Source of the DNA: Ceratobasidium sp. AG-K
Lineage: Eukaryota > Basidiomycota > Agaricomycetes > Cantharellales > Ceratobasidiaceae
Direction: 5' to 3'
NCBI GenBank assembly: GCA_037039685.1
Contig: JAWNGF010000001.1
Span: 2,480,001 to 2,544,000 of the forward strand
Length of the DNA stretch: 64,000 nucleotides
Shown here in pieces: positions 1 to 10,605 of this stretch. Under the pieces are notes generated by a model that was not told where the DNA came from, ran no database searches, and was given only the letters and a program-made list of their open reading frames with translations. A program made the translations under genes and the position numbers. Position 1 is the first letter of the stretch. The number at the start of each line of letters is the position of its first letter.

Positions 1-2055
1 GCGGATGCCTCAAGCCACCGGGGCAGGCCCTTCTTCGCCCGTCCGATCCAAAGGGCTGGTGCCACCCTCCAAGCTGTCTCTCCCTCGGGCTAGAGGAAAC
101 TCGCTCCGGCAGCCTGGCGCCGAGTCGGCTCGCTCTGTGCCGACCGTGAACGGGAATCGTGCCGAACAAGGCTCAACCAAGGAGGAAGAACCTGCGGTGG
201 ACGATATCACTCGAGTGATATCGAATATTCTTTCCAATGACCCAGGTCGAAGCGTAGAGGCTCTCAAGACGATTCAAAATGTCCTTGAAGTCCCATCGGA
301 CCAAGCACCTCTTTCGAAAGCTTTCCGTGATCTCGCGGATCATACTGAAGGGCTTGTTGAGACGATCGTCATCCAAATGAGCCAGACGTTCGAGCGGACC
401 GAGGATGTGCATAACCCTGCGACTTACCGGCTCATGAAACATCTGATTCAGACATGCAACGCAATCTGTGACCATGCCGTCCTGCTGGAGTCCCTCTCAG
501 TTGATAGTCTCCAGTCACTGCTCGAAGAACTTACGATGCGATTGTTGCAAACTGATGATACACGAGACCAAAAAGTCAAGGACTTGTCTCGTTTCCTTAA
601 TATGGTCATTCTGAGGCTGTTCAATACTGGACGGAAGATATCGGTACTGCGGTAGGTTCAGATTATTATCCTCAGTCGCATACCCTGACTCTAGCTGCTC
701 ACCCAGTGCGCTCTTCAACCTGCTCCTGCAGCTGACCAAACCGTTCCCGGCTAATGGCACGACTGCCGAAGCCAAGGAAGCCAAAGTCGCCGAGCTAGTG
801 CTGAAGTGTGTGTGGAAACTCGCTAGGAATATCCCAACGGACCTGCAGAGGGGCGCCATCGATCCCATCGAGCTCCTGCCCACACTTGAGACGTTCCTAC
901 AAACGATTCCTCCCAATGACTGGCGACAGCGTTCGGCCAACAAAATTCCATGTGGTGACATGCCACTACGAACGATCAAGGTTATTATTCAGCATATAGT
1001 TGGTAGGTGATCATATTCTAGCAATGGACCTTTCTAATGGTATCTATTCCAGCACACTACGCTGATGAGGTCTATGAACTGCTATCGAATGCATTTGACG
1101 ATCCGTCGGCTACGATTATATACCCCTACGTCTTTCGGTAATTACTACACCTCATGCCTTTTCAAGACAGCGCCACTGAAACACAATCGTCTTTAGTATC
1201 CTCAACTCGGCGGAAAAACAACTTGCATCCGAGTCTGGAAGGCCGAGGTCGGGTACCAATGGATCGGCCCGATCAGTCTCCCCAGAGCGCCAGCCAGCTC
1301 CTCGCGCGACGCCCCCTAATGCACTACAGTCTGTCCCATCCACCTCGACGATGTCCTCACAATTCCACTCGACAGCTCCTTCAACCGCGTCCTCCAGCGT
1401 GGTTCCGAACCAGTATCAATCTGCCGCTCGGAGTAGTACCAATAGTCGTAGCCCTTCATTAAACGGGGGAGCTGGATTTCAGGGTCCGCCGATTGAAGAA
1501 CCTGATCCAGATGCCCGGCTAGATGAAATCCTAGGACACATATCGAGTGAGACTACTGGTGCACTTCATAAGGAGGGTATCACAGAATTGCACCATTTCC
1601 TCAAAGCCCATCCGCACAAGAAGGCACGCGTCGACCATCTCCTCGATCAGACCGGGCCGTCTTTCAGGAAATATATTGCACGAGCGCTGGCTAGTAGGGC
1701 CGCCGAGGACGAAGAGCGTAACTCGGCCGTGGCGGAAACGCTATACCGTAAGCTCATTCCCACCTACCCTTGTTCTGAGATTGATGGAGCTTTCATAGGA
1801 TTAGAGTCAGTTCGTCGTGACCGCGACTCTGTTCCGCCTTCCCCGACCAACCGGTCGATGACTAGCTCAAGGAGAATCAGCGGTGGTCCCGAGCATTCTC
1901 AAAGCGACGACCCCATGTCCAGGCTGCACAATATCTTTAACTATCATAGCAGACCTTCGAACGGGTCCCATCGCCCTACATCGTCGGTTACAACTCTAGG
2001 GGGACATGGTTTACCTTCACCTCAAGGAGCCAGGTCCGCAACTCCTCCATCGTAG
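1..2055 (+). CDS. XMAP215/Dis1/Stu2-family microtubule polymerase, C-terminal part (5' truncated by window)
   Basis: Members of this family bind tubulin through N-terminal TOG domains and drive microtubule plus-end growth at kinetochores and spindle poles. The TOG domains would lie upstream of the window; only the C-terminal portion is present. The frame is open to the left edge. Exons 1-651, 707-1002, 1053-1137 and 1197-2055 join in frame with GT-AG introns (for example a donor at 652 and an acceptor ending at 706). Recognisable family blocks are DDITRVISNILSNDP, then an alpha-helical repeat-like stretch (LVLKCVWKLARNIP), then LDEILGHISSETTGALHKEG near the end. The last ~80 residues are Ser/Pro-rich and disordered. 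The stop is TAG at 2053-2055. A 22-bp perfect palindrome lies in the first exon. I am confident of the family but not of which paralogue (Dis1 or Alp14 type). Confidence 0.85.
202..223. repeat. 22-bp perfect palindrome within the XMAP215 coding sequence
   Basis: The sequence reads identically on both strands, centred between 212 and 213 (core ATATCACTCGAGTGATAT). It encodes the conserved residues DITRVIS. Confidence 0.85.
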
Positions 2056-2311
2056 GGATTCCTATATGCTTCGCATCTTGTTTCTGCGTATTTCATGCCT
2101 GTATCTTTTACTATTCGTCGCATACCTCGAGCTTGTGATAATTCATGGATGTAAATATCCCAGTCCGGTAACGCCCGGATCACGCCCCAGCCGAAGCTTT
2201 GGGGTATGATGCCACCCGATCTAGACCACGTATACCACACCACCACCACCAGAGTTTTCTGCACCTCCCCACCGAGGTTTCTCTGAAACCCTCTCCCTTC
2301 TCGCGGCCACG

Positions 2312-5127
2312 ATGAAGTCTACAGCAGTAGTTTACGACTGTGTGCTCCTTTTCTTGAGAGTCATCGCCAACATCTTTTTCAGAGAAATTCGACCGCGCGG
2401 AGCATGGAATATACCCAAGGACGGCCCTGTTATTTTCGTCGCTGCGCCGCACCACAATCAGTTCCTCGATCCAATCCTCCTCGCATCGGAAATATATCGA
2501 GAAACGCACAGGAGGGTTTCCTTTCTTACTGCCGCCAAAAGCATGAAACGATGGTTCATCGGGTTCATGGCATCACTCATGAATAGCAGTACGTCGTTTC
2601 TGTTGATAACAGGACCCAAAACTCATTCGTGCAAACCTAGTCCCTGTCGCTCGTGCGGCGGATGACGCAGCTCCCGGAACCGGTTTAATCGCACTCTCTC
2701 CCATGACCCATGCCTCGTAGTTGGAACAGACACCCGTTTCACAACTGAACTCGCTCCTCGAAAACAAATCATGCTACCTCGATCTGTTGGTAATGTTGTG
2801 GCCGAGGTCATTGAAGTGGTTAGCGACACGGAGGTCCGGATTAAGCGAGAATTCGGCGGAGAACATGGCAAGAGCACAACGCGCATCAGGGAACAAGTCG
2901 CATCCGAAGGAAAGGCCGGCCTCAGTTTCAAGATTCTTCCATATGTGGACCAACAGGAGATGTATGGACATGTGTTCCACTGCCTCCAAGATGGCGGATG
3001 CATTGGGATCTTCCCTGAAGGTGGAAGTCATGATCGCACGGACCTACTCCCTTTGAAAGCAGGTGTCTCGATTATGGCTCTAGGTGCGATGGCCGCCAAT
3101 CCTGAACTCCGTGTACGCATCGTTCCCGTTGGGCTCTCGTATTTCCATGCACATCGCTTTCGCTCTCGTGCTGTGGTTGAGTTTGGGTCTCCCATTGACG
3201 TACCAAAAGAACTTGTTGACTTGTTCCGCTCTGGTGGATCGAGCAAACGCGATGCCTCGTCAAAGTTCCTCGATATCATTTACGACGGCCTGAAAACTGT
3301 GACTGTTAGAGCACCCGACTACGATACCCTCATGCTCGTCCAAGCCGGGAGACGCTTGTATAAAACTCCTGGGCAACATCTCACCCTCGGGCAAGTGGTC
3401 GAGCTCAACAAACGGTTTATCGAAGGTTATCTACATTTCAAGGACGAGCCACGCATTCAAGCCTTGCGCAAAAGCGTCTTGGATTACAATCGATTGCTGC
3501 GCGATCTTGGCATTCGAGACCACCAGGTTCCGAACGCACGCGGGCAACATGGAAGACACTAGGTCTCTTGACATATCGGGTTGGTCTCCTCGCGGTTTGG
3601 ACGGCCTTTTCCCTTCCAGGTGTCATTTTGAACGGCCCAATATTCATTCTCGCGTCCGTCCTATCAAGGAAAAAGGCAAAAGGTGGGTAATTATTTGTGA
3701 TAATGCACGGACCGCTAACGCTTCAACAGAGGCTCTTGCTGCTTCTACCGTCAAGGTTGCTGGCCGAGACGTCATTGCAACTTGGAAGGTGCTCATCTCG
3801 CTTGTGGTCACACCATTCCTGTACGGTTTTTATGCTTTCCTGGCCACCGCTGTCGTTGCACGAGCAGGCGCGCCTCTGTCATTCCAAATTTGGACACCCT
3901 TCTTAGTTATGGCCGCGTTGCCATTTATTGGATACTCTGCACTCAAATTTGGAGAGGCGGGAATGGACGTTCTCAAGTAAGCTGGACTTCAGGGTTACTG
4001 AGGCAGACTTGACTAAACATTCGTGGTTTGTTCGTCAGGTCACTGCGGCCCTTGGTTGTTCAATTAGTTCCCGGTCAGACAAAGCAACTCGAAAGGGTGA
4101 AGAGACAACGTGCCGCCATCGCTAACGAACTGGCCGAGTGTATAAATGAGTTTGGCCCTAAGCTTTGGGATGACTTTGACGAGGTATGTGTCAATAAACT
4201 TATAATACTTCTATCATTCTCACCCTTTTTTACAGTGGCGCATCCTTGTTCCATCTGCCTCGGTTCCTCCATCGACTGGCACCCCGGGTATTTGGAGGCG
4301 AAGACCGCCGTTGGAGGAGTCGATGCTCAGGGAACTTACTGGTGCACCCTATGAAGTGGCTTGACGAACGTCTGTTTGGTTGGAGCCATAGCGCGCGCCG
4401 TGGAACAAGTGCATGGGCGGGCGGGGCTTCGAGCCACGGTCCCAGCGCGATGCCGTCCCCAGAAGCTTCGGATAATGAAGACAACGGCGACTATGAGCAC
4501 GTTTTGGGCTACCTGCCTGATCTAGGTGTTGGGGATGGAACTCGTTCAACTGGTCGGTCGCGCAGCACTTCGTACGCGGATTTACAGTCGTTACGTAAAG
4601 GCGACTTGACCCCCAACCTACCATCCTCGCCTACGTCCGACTTGCGTTCACGCAGTCGTTCCGACGTAAACTTGGCTCACCTCGCTCCCGTTTATCATAA
4701 TCGACGCTCTGGGCCCAGCTCACCGATCCGAAATACCCTTGCCTTGACGAGCATGCCACCACCCATCAATATCCCTCCCGGCCCAGAATCTATCACCACA
4801 GCTAGTGATGCATCCCATTCTCCCACCAACACATCCTACTCGTACGTGATGGCTGAAGCCCCTCCGGCTGAATCGCGTGAAAGCCCCAGGCAACGTCGTA
4901 TGTCCCTCAATGATGGGGTAAATGTACAGCGAATCGCTCAGAGGCCCAGGGCTGAATCCTTTGATGAGGCAACTGAGGAGCTCAATCGTGAAAACACCAG
5001 CCGTCGGAGGCAGGGTTACCAGGGTGAACACATGAGGGGTAAGGAGACACACAAAATAACCAACGGACCCGCTTTTTATCTCTTTTCGGTCTCAAGGAAA
5101 TCGTCCCATTCTGTATTCAATCTGTAG
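2312..5127 (+). CDS. Glycerol-3-phosphate O-acyltransferase (GPAT, Sct1/Gpt2 type), frame broken at four sites
   Basis: Catalyses the first step of glycerolipid synthesis, acylating glycerol-3-phosphate at the ER membrane. An N-terminal membrane segment (residues ~5-22) is followed by the acyltransferase motif HNQFLD (H-x4-D) and the substrate-binding block GIFPEGGSHDRTDLLP. Two further hydrophobic segments lie near 3,560-3,670 and 3,790-3,950, then comes a long Ser/Pro-rich tail. Introns: 2589-2640, 3683-3729, 3977-4038 and one of ~50 nt ending at 4235. Conserved sequence moves between frames near 2700-2703, 3530, 4319 and 4331; each step is explained by one missing base, in most cases in a C or G run. 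The gene is therefore probably intact in the organism, but this sequence does not encode one continuous protein. The 3' end is uncertain: either the stop at 5127 is used or a last intron begins near 5039. Confidence 0.85.
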
Positions 5128-5656
5128 CTGGTCATAAGGCCAGTCTTGATGATATTGTACTTGTCTCAATTTCCGGAATACCGTTCTCACACTTCTTGCG
5201 ATGTAAACCGGCTCGCACAAGCAAAGGGGTATTATGACGTTATTATTGTATCACCGGTTCGAGATGACTCGGACGCACCAAGACGACCCCATGACCGCCG
5301 GGCCAGACAAGGTCCAATCGATAACACATAAACCACCCCGCACGCGATTGTTTCACTTGCGCCCCCCCGGTTGCGGCTCTGTTCTAAAGCAAGCTATGTC
5401 CGTTTAAAGCGCTCGCTTAGCCGAATCACGCCCATTTTTGCAATATCCACGCACTCCAAAGTTTTTCTCTAGGTCTCGTGTCCCGTTTACGTTTTTTGCA
5501 AGTCACATGTAGGGTTGAAATCAGGTGCCAAGTACCGGAGCACGGGCACGCCATTGAACCTGCATCACTGACGCTCTAGACAACTTCTGAACATTCAGGG
5601 TATATAAAGCCTCACAGGCGTACCTCGAGTTTCACTCCTGACCCTATTAGCGCAAC
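5128..5656. other. Intergenic: GPAT 3' flank and BTB promoter
   Basis: No convincing coding sequence. The right end is the promoter of the BTB gene and contains a TATA box at 5601. Confidence 0.6.
5601..5608 (+). promoter_or_regulatory. TATA box of the BTB gene
   Basis: TATATAAA at 5601-5608 lies 56 nt before the chosen ATG at 5657. This spacing fits a TATA-directed start with a short leader. Confidence 0.6.
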
Positions 5657-6750
5657 ATGCTCGTCCCCAGAGCCCCTACGTGTCCCACAAAAGGACCTGA
5701 CTTTCGCAGTCGGTCAAAAGGGTTTTTCTTTTGGATGGACGGAGACACGTTTTTCGAGGTTCGCCCATGTCACATTTCGGTCCTCTATATACAGTATTAA
5801 CACATCTGAAAACTTGATAGGTTGAGGGGGTGATTTTTCGCCTTCACAAAGCATTCCTCGCTTTAAAATCAGAATGGTTCGCTGCGCTTTTTGAGAGCCC
5901 GGCTCCGAGTGAACCAGGTTTTCCTGGGGCAATGATCGTCGAGGGACAAACCGAACAACAGCCCATCTGTCTATCTGGAATAAAGCGCGAAGAGTTTGAA
6001 CATTTACTAGGAGCAATGTATCACGAAGAGTACGCGATTTTTCAACCACGCCGAAGTGACCCCACTAACCACGTGCTCTAGTCTTGCTTCGTCAAACATG
6101 TCCAAAGACACGCTCTTAGCCATCTTTCGATTGGCCGATATGTGGCTGCTCGATGAGATTCGCGCCACAACACTTGCTAGACTACAACCCCACTTTTCAT
6201 CCTCGAACCCGCTTGTTCAGATCGAAAACTGCGGTTCGCGACTCGATACAACGTTCCTTCCTGGGCAATCGAAGCCTGTATGGACCTGGCAACACGTCCA
6301 GCTCCACTGTCACCTTGCGAAACAGCTGAACTAGGGCCCAACATGGCATTCTCTCTCATGGCCGCACGAGAGTCTATTATGAGACGGCGTATGCGTGTTG
6401 CATTCGGAGCCGAAAGCCGCTGGCGATGTTCTGGGGGTGAGGCAGCGCGCTCAAAGGGATGCTCTCGACAAGTACTCGCTACTTTCCGAGGGGCGCTTAT
6501 GGCCGACATTAGTGAGGACAGCTGCACATTTAATGTTGAAGGGGAAGCAATAACACTTGGGCCAACCGTATCGTTCTCCTTTGCCTGGCGCGAGATCATG
6601 GCAGCACTTCGACAGAGGAATCGGTCCAGGTATCCTGGTCTATGTAGCGCTTGTGCCGATTCATTTGGCGCTGGCGACGGTCTAGGGGCGAAAGCATGGG
6701 TCGATTGCAACGCGGACGTGGACATTTTGCGACGTGAGATGAAACTCTGA
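5657..6750 (+). CDS. BTB/POZ-domain protein of the Agaricomycete-expanded type
   Basis: BTB domains mediate dimerisation and recruit cullin-3 ligases; the function of this fungal family is mostly unknown. Exon 1 (5657-5758) ends in WMDGDTFFE, and a 62-nt intron (5759-5820) leads to VEGVIFRLHKAFLALKSEWF, the BTB core. EEFEHLLGAMY follows, and a second intron of about 60 nt (about 6027-6080) leads to the helical SKDTLLAIFRLADMW block. At the A-run 6225-6228 the conserved continuation (RYNVPSWAIEAC, then RPAPLSPCETAELG) is in the next frame, so one A appears to be missing. The C-terminal ~90 residues are less familiar and include CSACADSFG. The start is supported by the TATA box at 5601. No partner gene is apparent. 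Confidence 0.75.
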
Positions 6751-8809
6751 GCCTGTGGTAATTCATTACTTGGAATTTGTATATTAGACGTATTTACATC
6801 TGTAATTCATTCTAATGCCGTTATACACGTAACTCATGCTCTATCAAACCCAAATGCCCAAAAAATCACATTGTGACCAAGGGAAGCGATAATGAAAAGA
6901 ATAACCTCCCGTGCTTGGTTTGGCCAAGGATGGGGATGAACTAACTACGAGAAAGAGCGAAAGTGACATTTATCATGGGCCATCATTATTACAGACACGT
7001 TCAATATACGCATAGCCCCCCCCCCCCCCCGAATCCGAGTCGCCTGTCCATATACGCATGTCCATAGAAAATAATAAATTAAGTGGTTGCAATACAGATG
7101 AGTAGAGAGCGAGAGGCCGCGTCAAAGCAGGACAGTCCATTAAATGCAGCAATCATCACAAAGTCAAATGTCAAAACGAAAGACCGGCTTTCATAATTGG
7201 CACAGATTTCAGCGGTAAGAGACACCGACTGGAATGCTGCCGCCAAGCCTCACTCTTTGAGCGCAGTCGGGGCAGTCACGCGGACTTTGCCGAATCGGCC
7301 TGTTCTGTGGCACCGTCATAAATTTGGTGCATTCCCTACTCGTGCAGCTGCGGGTCGGACACATTTAGTTCTATATCGAGGAGAGAATCTCTTGGACGTA
7401 CGAAGGTGGGTGTGTTCGGCTAAAAACGCAGCTGTTTGTCTGGCAATCGATGCGCTCTGTGTTCATAGCTTGAAGGTGCCCACAGGCTTCGTACAGACGG
7501 CCTTCGACAACCTATGCGTCAAGGGCAGTTGAATTAGCGAAGCATGTGATGCATAATGAGAGCCCCGTACGTTGTGACACATCTTGACCAGCAAATTAAT
7601 AGATAGATATTTTGTTCAAATAATGTTATAGGCTGCGAGGAACCGGGTCAAAAAGGAGGCTCAGGCTCAGTAGCACGATGACCTACCAAAAGGCCCGGTA
7701 TGACAGACTGCGCCGGCGTTGGAGGATGTTGTTGCTGCTGGATGTGTCTTTCCACCATCCTTTTGTAGCTTGCCCTGCCACGCTGAGACCCACTCACATG
7801 GTACACATATCGGCATGCTGTAGGCCAGCCATATGTGGGACGGAAGCCTGCTGGCGGTTGGAAGCAGCCAAATGCAAGTCCGGCAGGTTGTGTCGCGAAA
7901 CTCTTCCGCTGATGATAGCGTGCTGTACGAATGCTCTACCGCATCTGAAAAAGGAGAGTGGTGCCTAATATGACGCGCGGACCCGTTTCACCCGCCATGC
8001 CTCATACACGAGGCTCGACGAATCCCCTATTCCATGGCCCGCCATAAGTGTGAGCAGGCTGAGCGGAGTGGAAATGGAGGGTGGTCTGTCGCAAGGTTCG
8101 CCTGTTGATTTACATCGATGACCGACGCGTCGATTGAATATTGGAAAAGGTTAAGCTCGTACCAAAGTACGTATTTTGTCTGGGTGGTATTTTATGAGCA
8201 TCGACGCAGAATGCAAATGGTGCAGTTGCAACGATGTAAACGCCAGCAGTTACCCGATCGGCTAGGGATCTCGACCTCCAGGCACGTGGGACAAACACCG
8301 ATTCGAGTGGCTGGATCGTGTCCAACCATAATTAAGCAAGGAGGCGACAAATTAGCCGTGTGTATGGCCAAATCGTAAATTATTACTTACTGTTTACACG
8401 CGCATCAGTCAACGCGAGGTTTGTGGCACATCTCAAGGGATCGTACTGATCAAATACCTTAAAGGGGCTTCCTTGAAACGGGGCGAAAGGAGCTCCACAC
8501 ACGCATATGGTCACTCATGCAAAATGCACGAGCGGACAGCCCCCAGCCCAGCTCACTCAATACAAATTATTGCTTTCCGTACGGATGGCGCACAATCGAG
8601 CGGTTTAGCGAAGCAGTTGGACAACTCCGAATATCCGATTAGAGACATCGTAGCACTATGATTGGTTGCATTACATATGCGAGATCCTACCTGGGGCGTG
8701 AATATGAGGAACGGGTAGGAACCGACATTAGACTTGCCTGTGGCCATGCCTAACCTCGTCTGCGAATATCTGACACCAGCTGGACCTTTTTACGTATCTA
8801 CACCCCGCG
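6751..8809. other. Gene-poor stretch of about 2 kb
   Basis: Only short open frames without recognisable domains, codon pattern or splice logic. It holds a 15-C run (7016-7030) flanked by copies of ATATACGCAT. I saw no transposase, reverse transcriptase or terminal repeats. Confidence 0.6.
7016..7030 (+). repeat. Poly-C tract
   Basis: An uninterrupted run of about 15 C, the longest homopolymer I noticed in the window. ATATACGCAT occurs just before it and again about 20 nt after it. Given the homopolymer problems elsewhere, its true length is uncertain. Confidence 0.8.
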
Positions 8810-9349
8810 TCAGCTAATCGCTGAGTTGTTCAACGAGTCCTTGGGACTTACCCAAGCCGCAAATCTTCTCCTGTGTCTTTCGCTCTTGAGCCTTCTTTCC
8901 CTGTCCGAGGGCTTTTCGTATCGACGCTGGAGAAATAGTTCTGACCGGACACGATTACGAGACAAGATCATATGTAACCGCCGATAAGCATGCGAAACAT
9001 CGCCATCCATGACTGGAACCGAGCGACCTGTGTATACTTTCCCCGGCTCCCTCGCCTCCCTGAGTGTCCCTTCGTAAACGCTCTCCCAACGTTCGCTTGG
9101 CGTCCTTTCTGCAACGCTGCTCAGAGCGATGTCAAATATGTGAGATCCCGTTGTAGATGACTGCGACTTTGGCGACGATGGGGTTGAAGCTTCTGTGTTG
9201 GATTGTGGGAGCGTCGGGTAAGGAGAAAAATATTTATCAATACCGCTCGAACTAGACGCCATACGGCTGAGCAACGCGGGAGAAGTTACTCCGCGGAATG
9301 TAGCTCTACAGCCTACGCTATTTTTTATGGATCGTATCAAGAAGGACAT
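8810..9349 (-). CDS. MRP21: Mitochondrial small-subunit ribosomal protein bS21m
   Basis: Component of the mitochondrial ribosome small subunit. The C-terminal half carries the bS21 signature: VMDGDVSHAYRRLHMILSRN followed by VRSELFLQRRYEKP and a run of basic residues. The chosen ATG at 9349 gives MSFLIRSIKNSVGCRATFRG, an Arg/Lys/Ser-rich amphipathic start without acids, as expected of a mitochondrial presequence. The frame is open further upstream to 9427, but that start would place a hydrophobic stretch first. The middle (residues ~30-90) is Ser/Pro-rich and variable. Single exon of about 179 codons. Divergent from the Gir2-like gene, with only 133 nt between start codons. Confidence 0.85.
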   Translation of the reverse strand: MSFLIRSIKNSVGCRATFRGVTSPALLSRMASSSSGIDKYFSPYPTLPQSNTEASTPSSPKSQSSTTGSHIFDIALSSVAERTPSERWESVYEGTLREAREPGKVYTGRSVPVMDGDVSHAYRRLHMILSRNRVRSELFLQRRYEKPSDRERRLKSERHRRRFAAWVSPKDSLNNSAIS

Positions 9350-9482
9350 TTTCGCGAGTACGCAAACCAGACCCGAGCTAGCAGTTGATGGAAGAAAGAG
9401 AGCCCATGCAATTAGCGCCGGAGTCAATCAAATTGGTAGATCAACCTCGATCTAATCATTCCACAACACACTACGAAAGAAT
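9350..9482. promoter_or_regulatory. Shared promoter of bS21m (minus) and Gir2-like (plus)
   Basis: Only 133 nt separate the two divergent start codons, so transcription in both directions must start within or near this segment. No TATA box is obvious. Confidence 0.6.
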
Positions 9483-10605
9483 ATGTCTGGCTACAAAGAG
9501 GTAATACAGGAGGAGTATGAGGTACGATATATCAACTTTATTGCTTCTTTTTATGCTTCTCACCAAGCCGCCAAGGTCTTAGAGAGTATTTTCGTAGACG
9601 AGCTCAAGAGTAATGCCCCTTGTCAACTCTATGCGGACCAGTAACATACAACGAAATTTCCTCCAGAGATATCTGATGATAAGCTTCAAATTACGGTTGA
9701 ACCTGAAGAAGGCTCGAATGTCGAATCAGACTGTACGTATTTATTTTAGACATTGCTCACTCATAAGTATTCACCTCCTGTACCATTAGTGAAGGTACTA
9801 CTTAATATTGAGTATACTGCTCGCTATCCAGAAGAAGTCCCAAACATTACCCTGGATCCGGAGGAAGGAGAGCTTGAGGAGGACGAAGTTTTTGACTTGA
9901 TCAGCGGCATGAAGGCGGTGGTGAGTTGGTAGTTTAAGTTTACCCTCAGGTCTGACGCGCGGGAGCAGGGAGAGGAAAATTTAGGCATGGCCATGGTATT
10001 CACGTTGGTCTCTCATTTGCGTGAGGCTCTCGTAGAGGTACTTCAGAGGCGAGTCACGCGAGAGAAGGAAATTGAAGCAGAGAAGGAGCGGCAATTGATG
10101 GAGGTGAATCGACATATCATAATTAATCTCACTGTAACTCACGGCAGTTCTCGGAACTCAAGGCAGAAGCCGCTCGAGCAAAAGGGACTCCGGTTACGAA
10201 GGAATCATTCAAAGAGTGGTGCGCTATTCCTGAAACATATGCATTACGACTATGACTCCTAATGAAACATATAGGAGAGCCAAGTTCTCAGCCGAGATGA
10301 AGGAGAAACAGGAACGCGAAGATGAAGAAAAGCTAAAGACGCTAACGCCTAAGGAACGAGATGAATGGAGGAAATCGAAAACGAAACCGACTGGTACGCA
10401 GAGCATACATACATGTTTATGATCTACGTGCCTGACGAGTGATTTAGGCCGCCAACTCTTCGAGAGGAACCGTGACCTCGCAACCTCAGACGCTAACCTT
10501 ATCGAAGAAGGAGCAACATCCGTCGATATTACGCAATACGACCGCAGCGCCGCCCGAGAGGATGAAGAAGCTGACAACGGACTGCATTTCAGTGACAGCG
10601 ATTAG
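9483..10605 (+). CDS. GIR2: RWD-domain protein, RWDD1/Gir2 (DFRP2) family
   Basis: Gir2/RWDD1 proteins bind and stabilise the ribosome-associated GTPase Rbg2/DRG2 and can bind Gcn1. The first exon encodes MSGYKEVIQEEYE, and short GT-AG introns lead to VLESIFVDELK, the start of the RWD domain. Then come VEPEEGSN, LNIEYTARYPEEVPNITL (the RWD YPxxxP core) and LEEDEVFDLISGMKAVGEEN. After the domain is a charged coiled-coil (REKEIEAEKERQLME), then KEKQEREDEEKLKTLTPKER and an acidic tail ending HFSDSD, typical of the family. About seven introns; stop TAG at 10603-10605. The gene appears complete. Confidence 0.85.

Noticed and set aside
2312..5127. GPAT as a true pseudogene
   Set aside because: All breaks are single-base and the rest is highly conserved; error is more likely, although only reads can decide.
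7197..7532. 111-codon plus-strand open frame in the gene-poor stretch
   Set aside because: No domain, no splice partners, no family recognised; length is within chance expectation for this GC content.
7678..7968. 96-codon Cys-rich plus-strand open frame
   Set aside because: Cysteines have no regular spacing and there is no signal peptide or continuation; probably chance.
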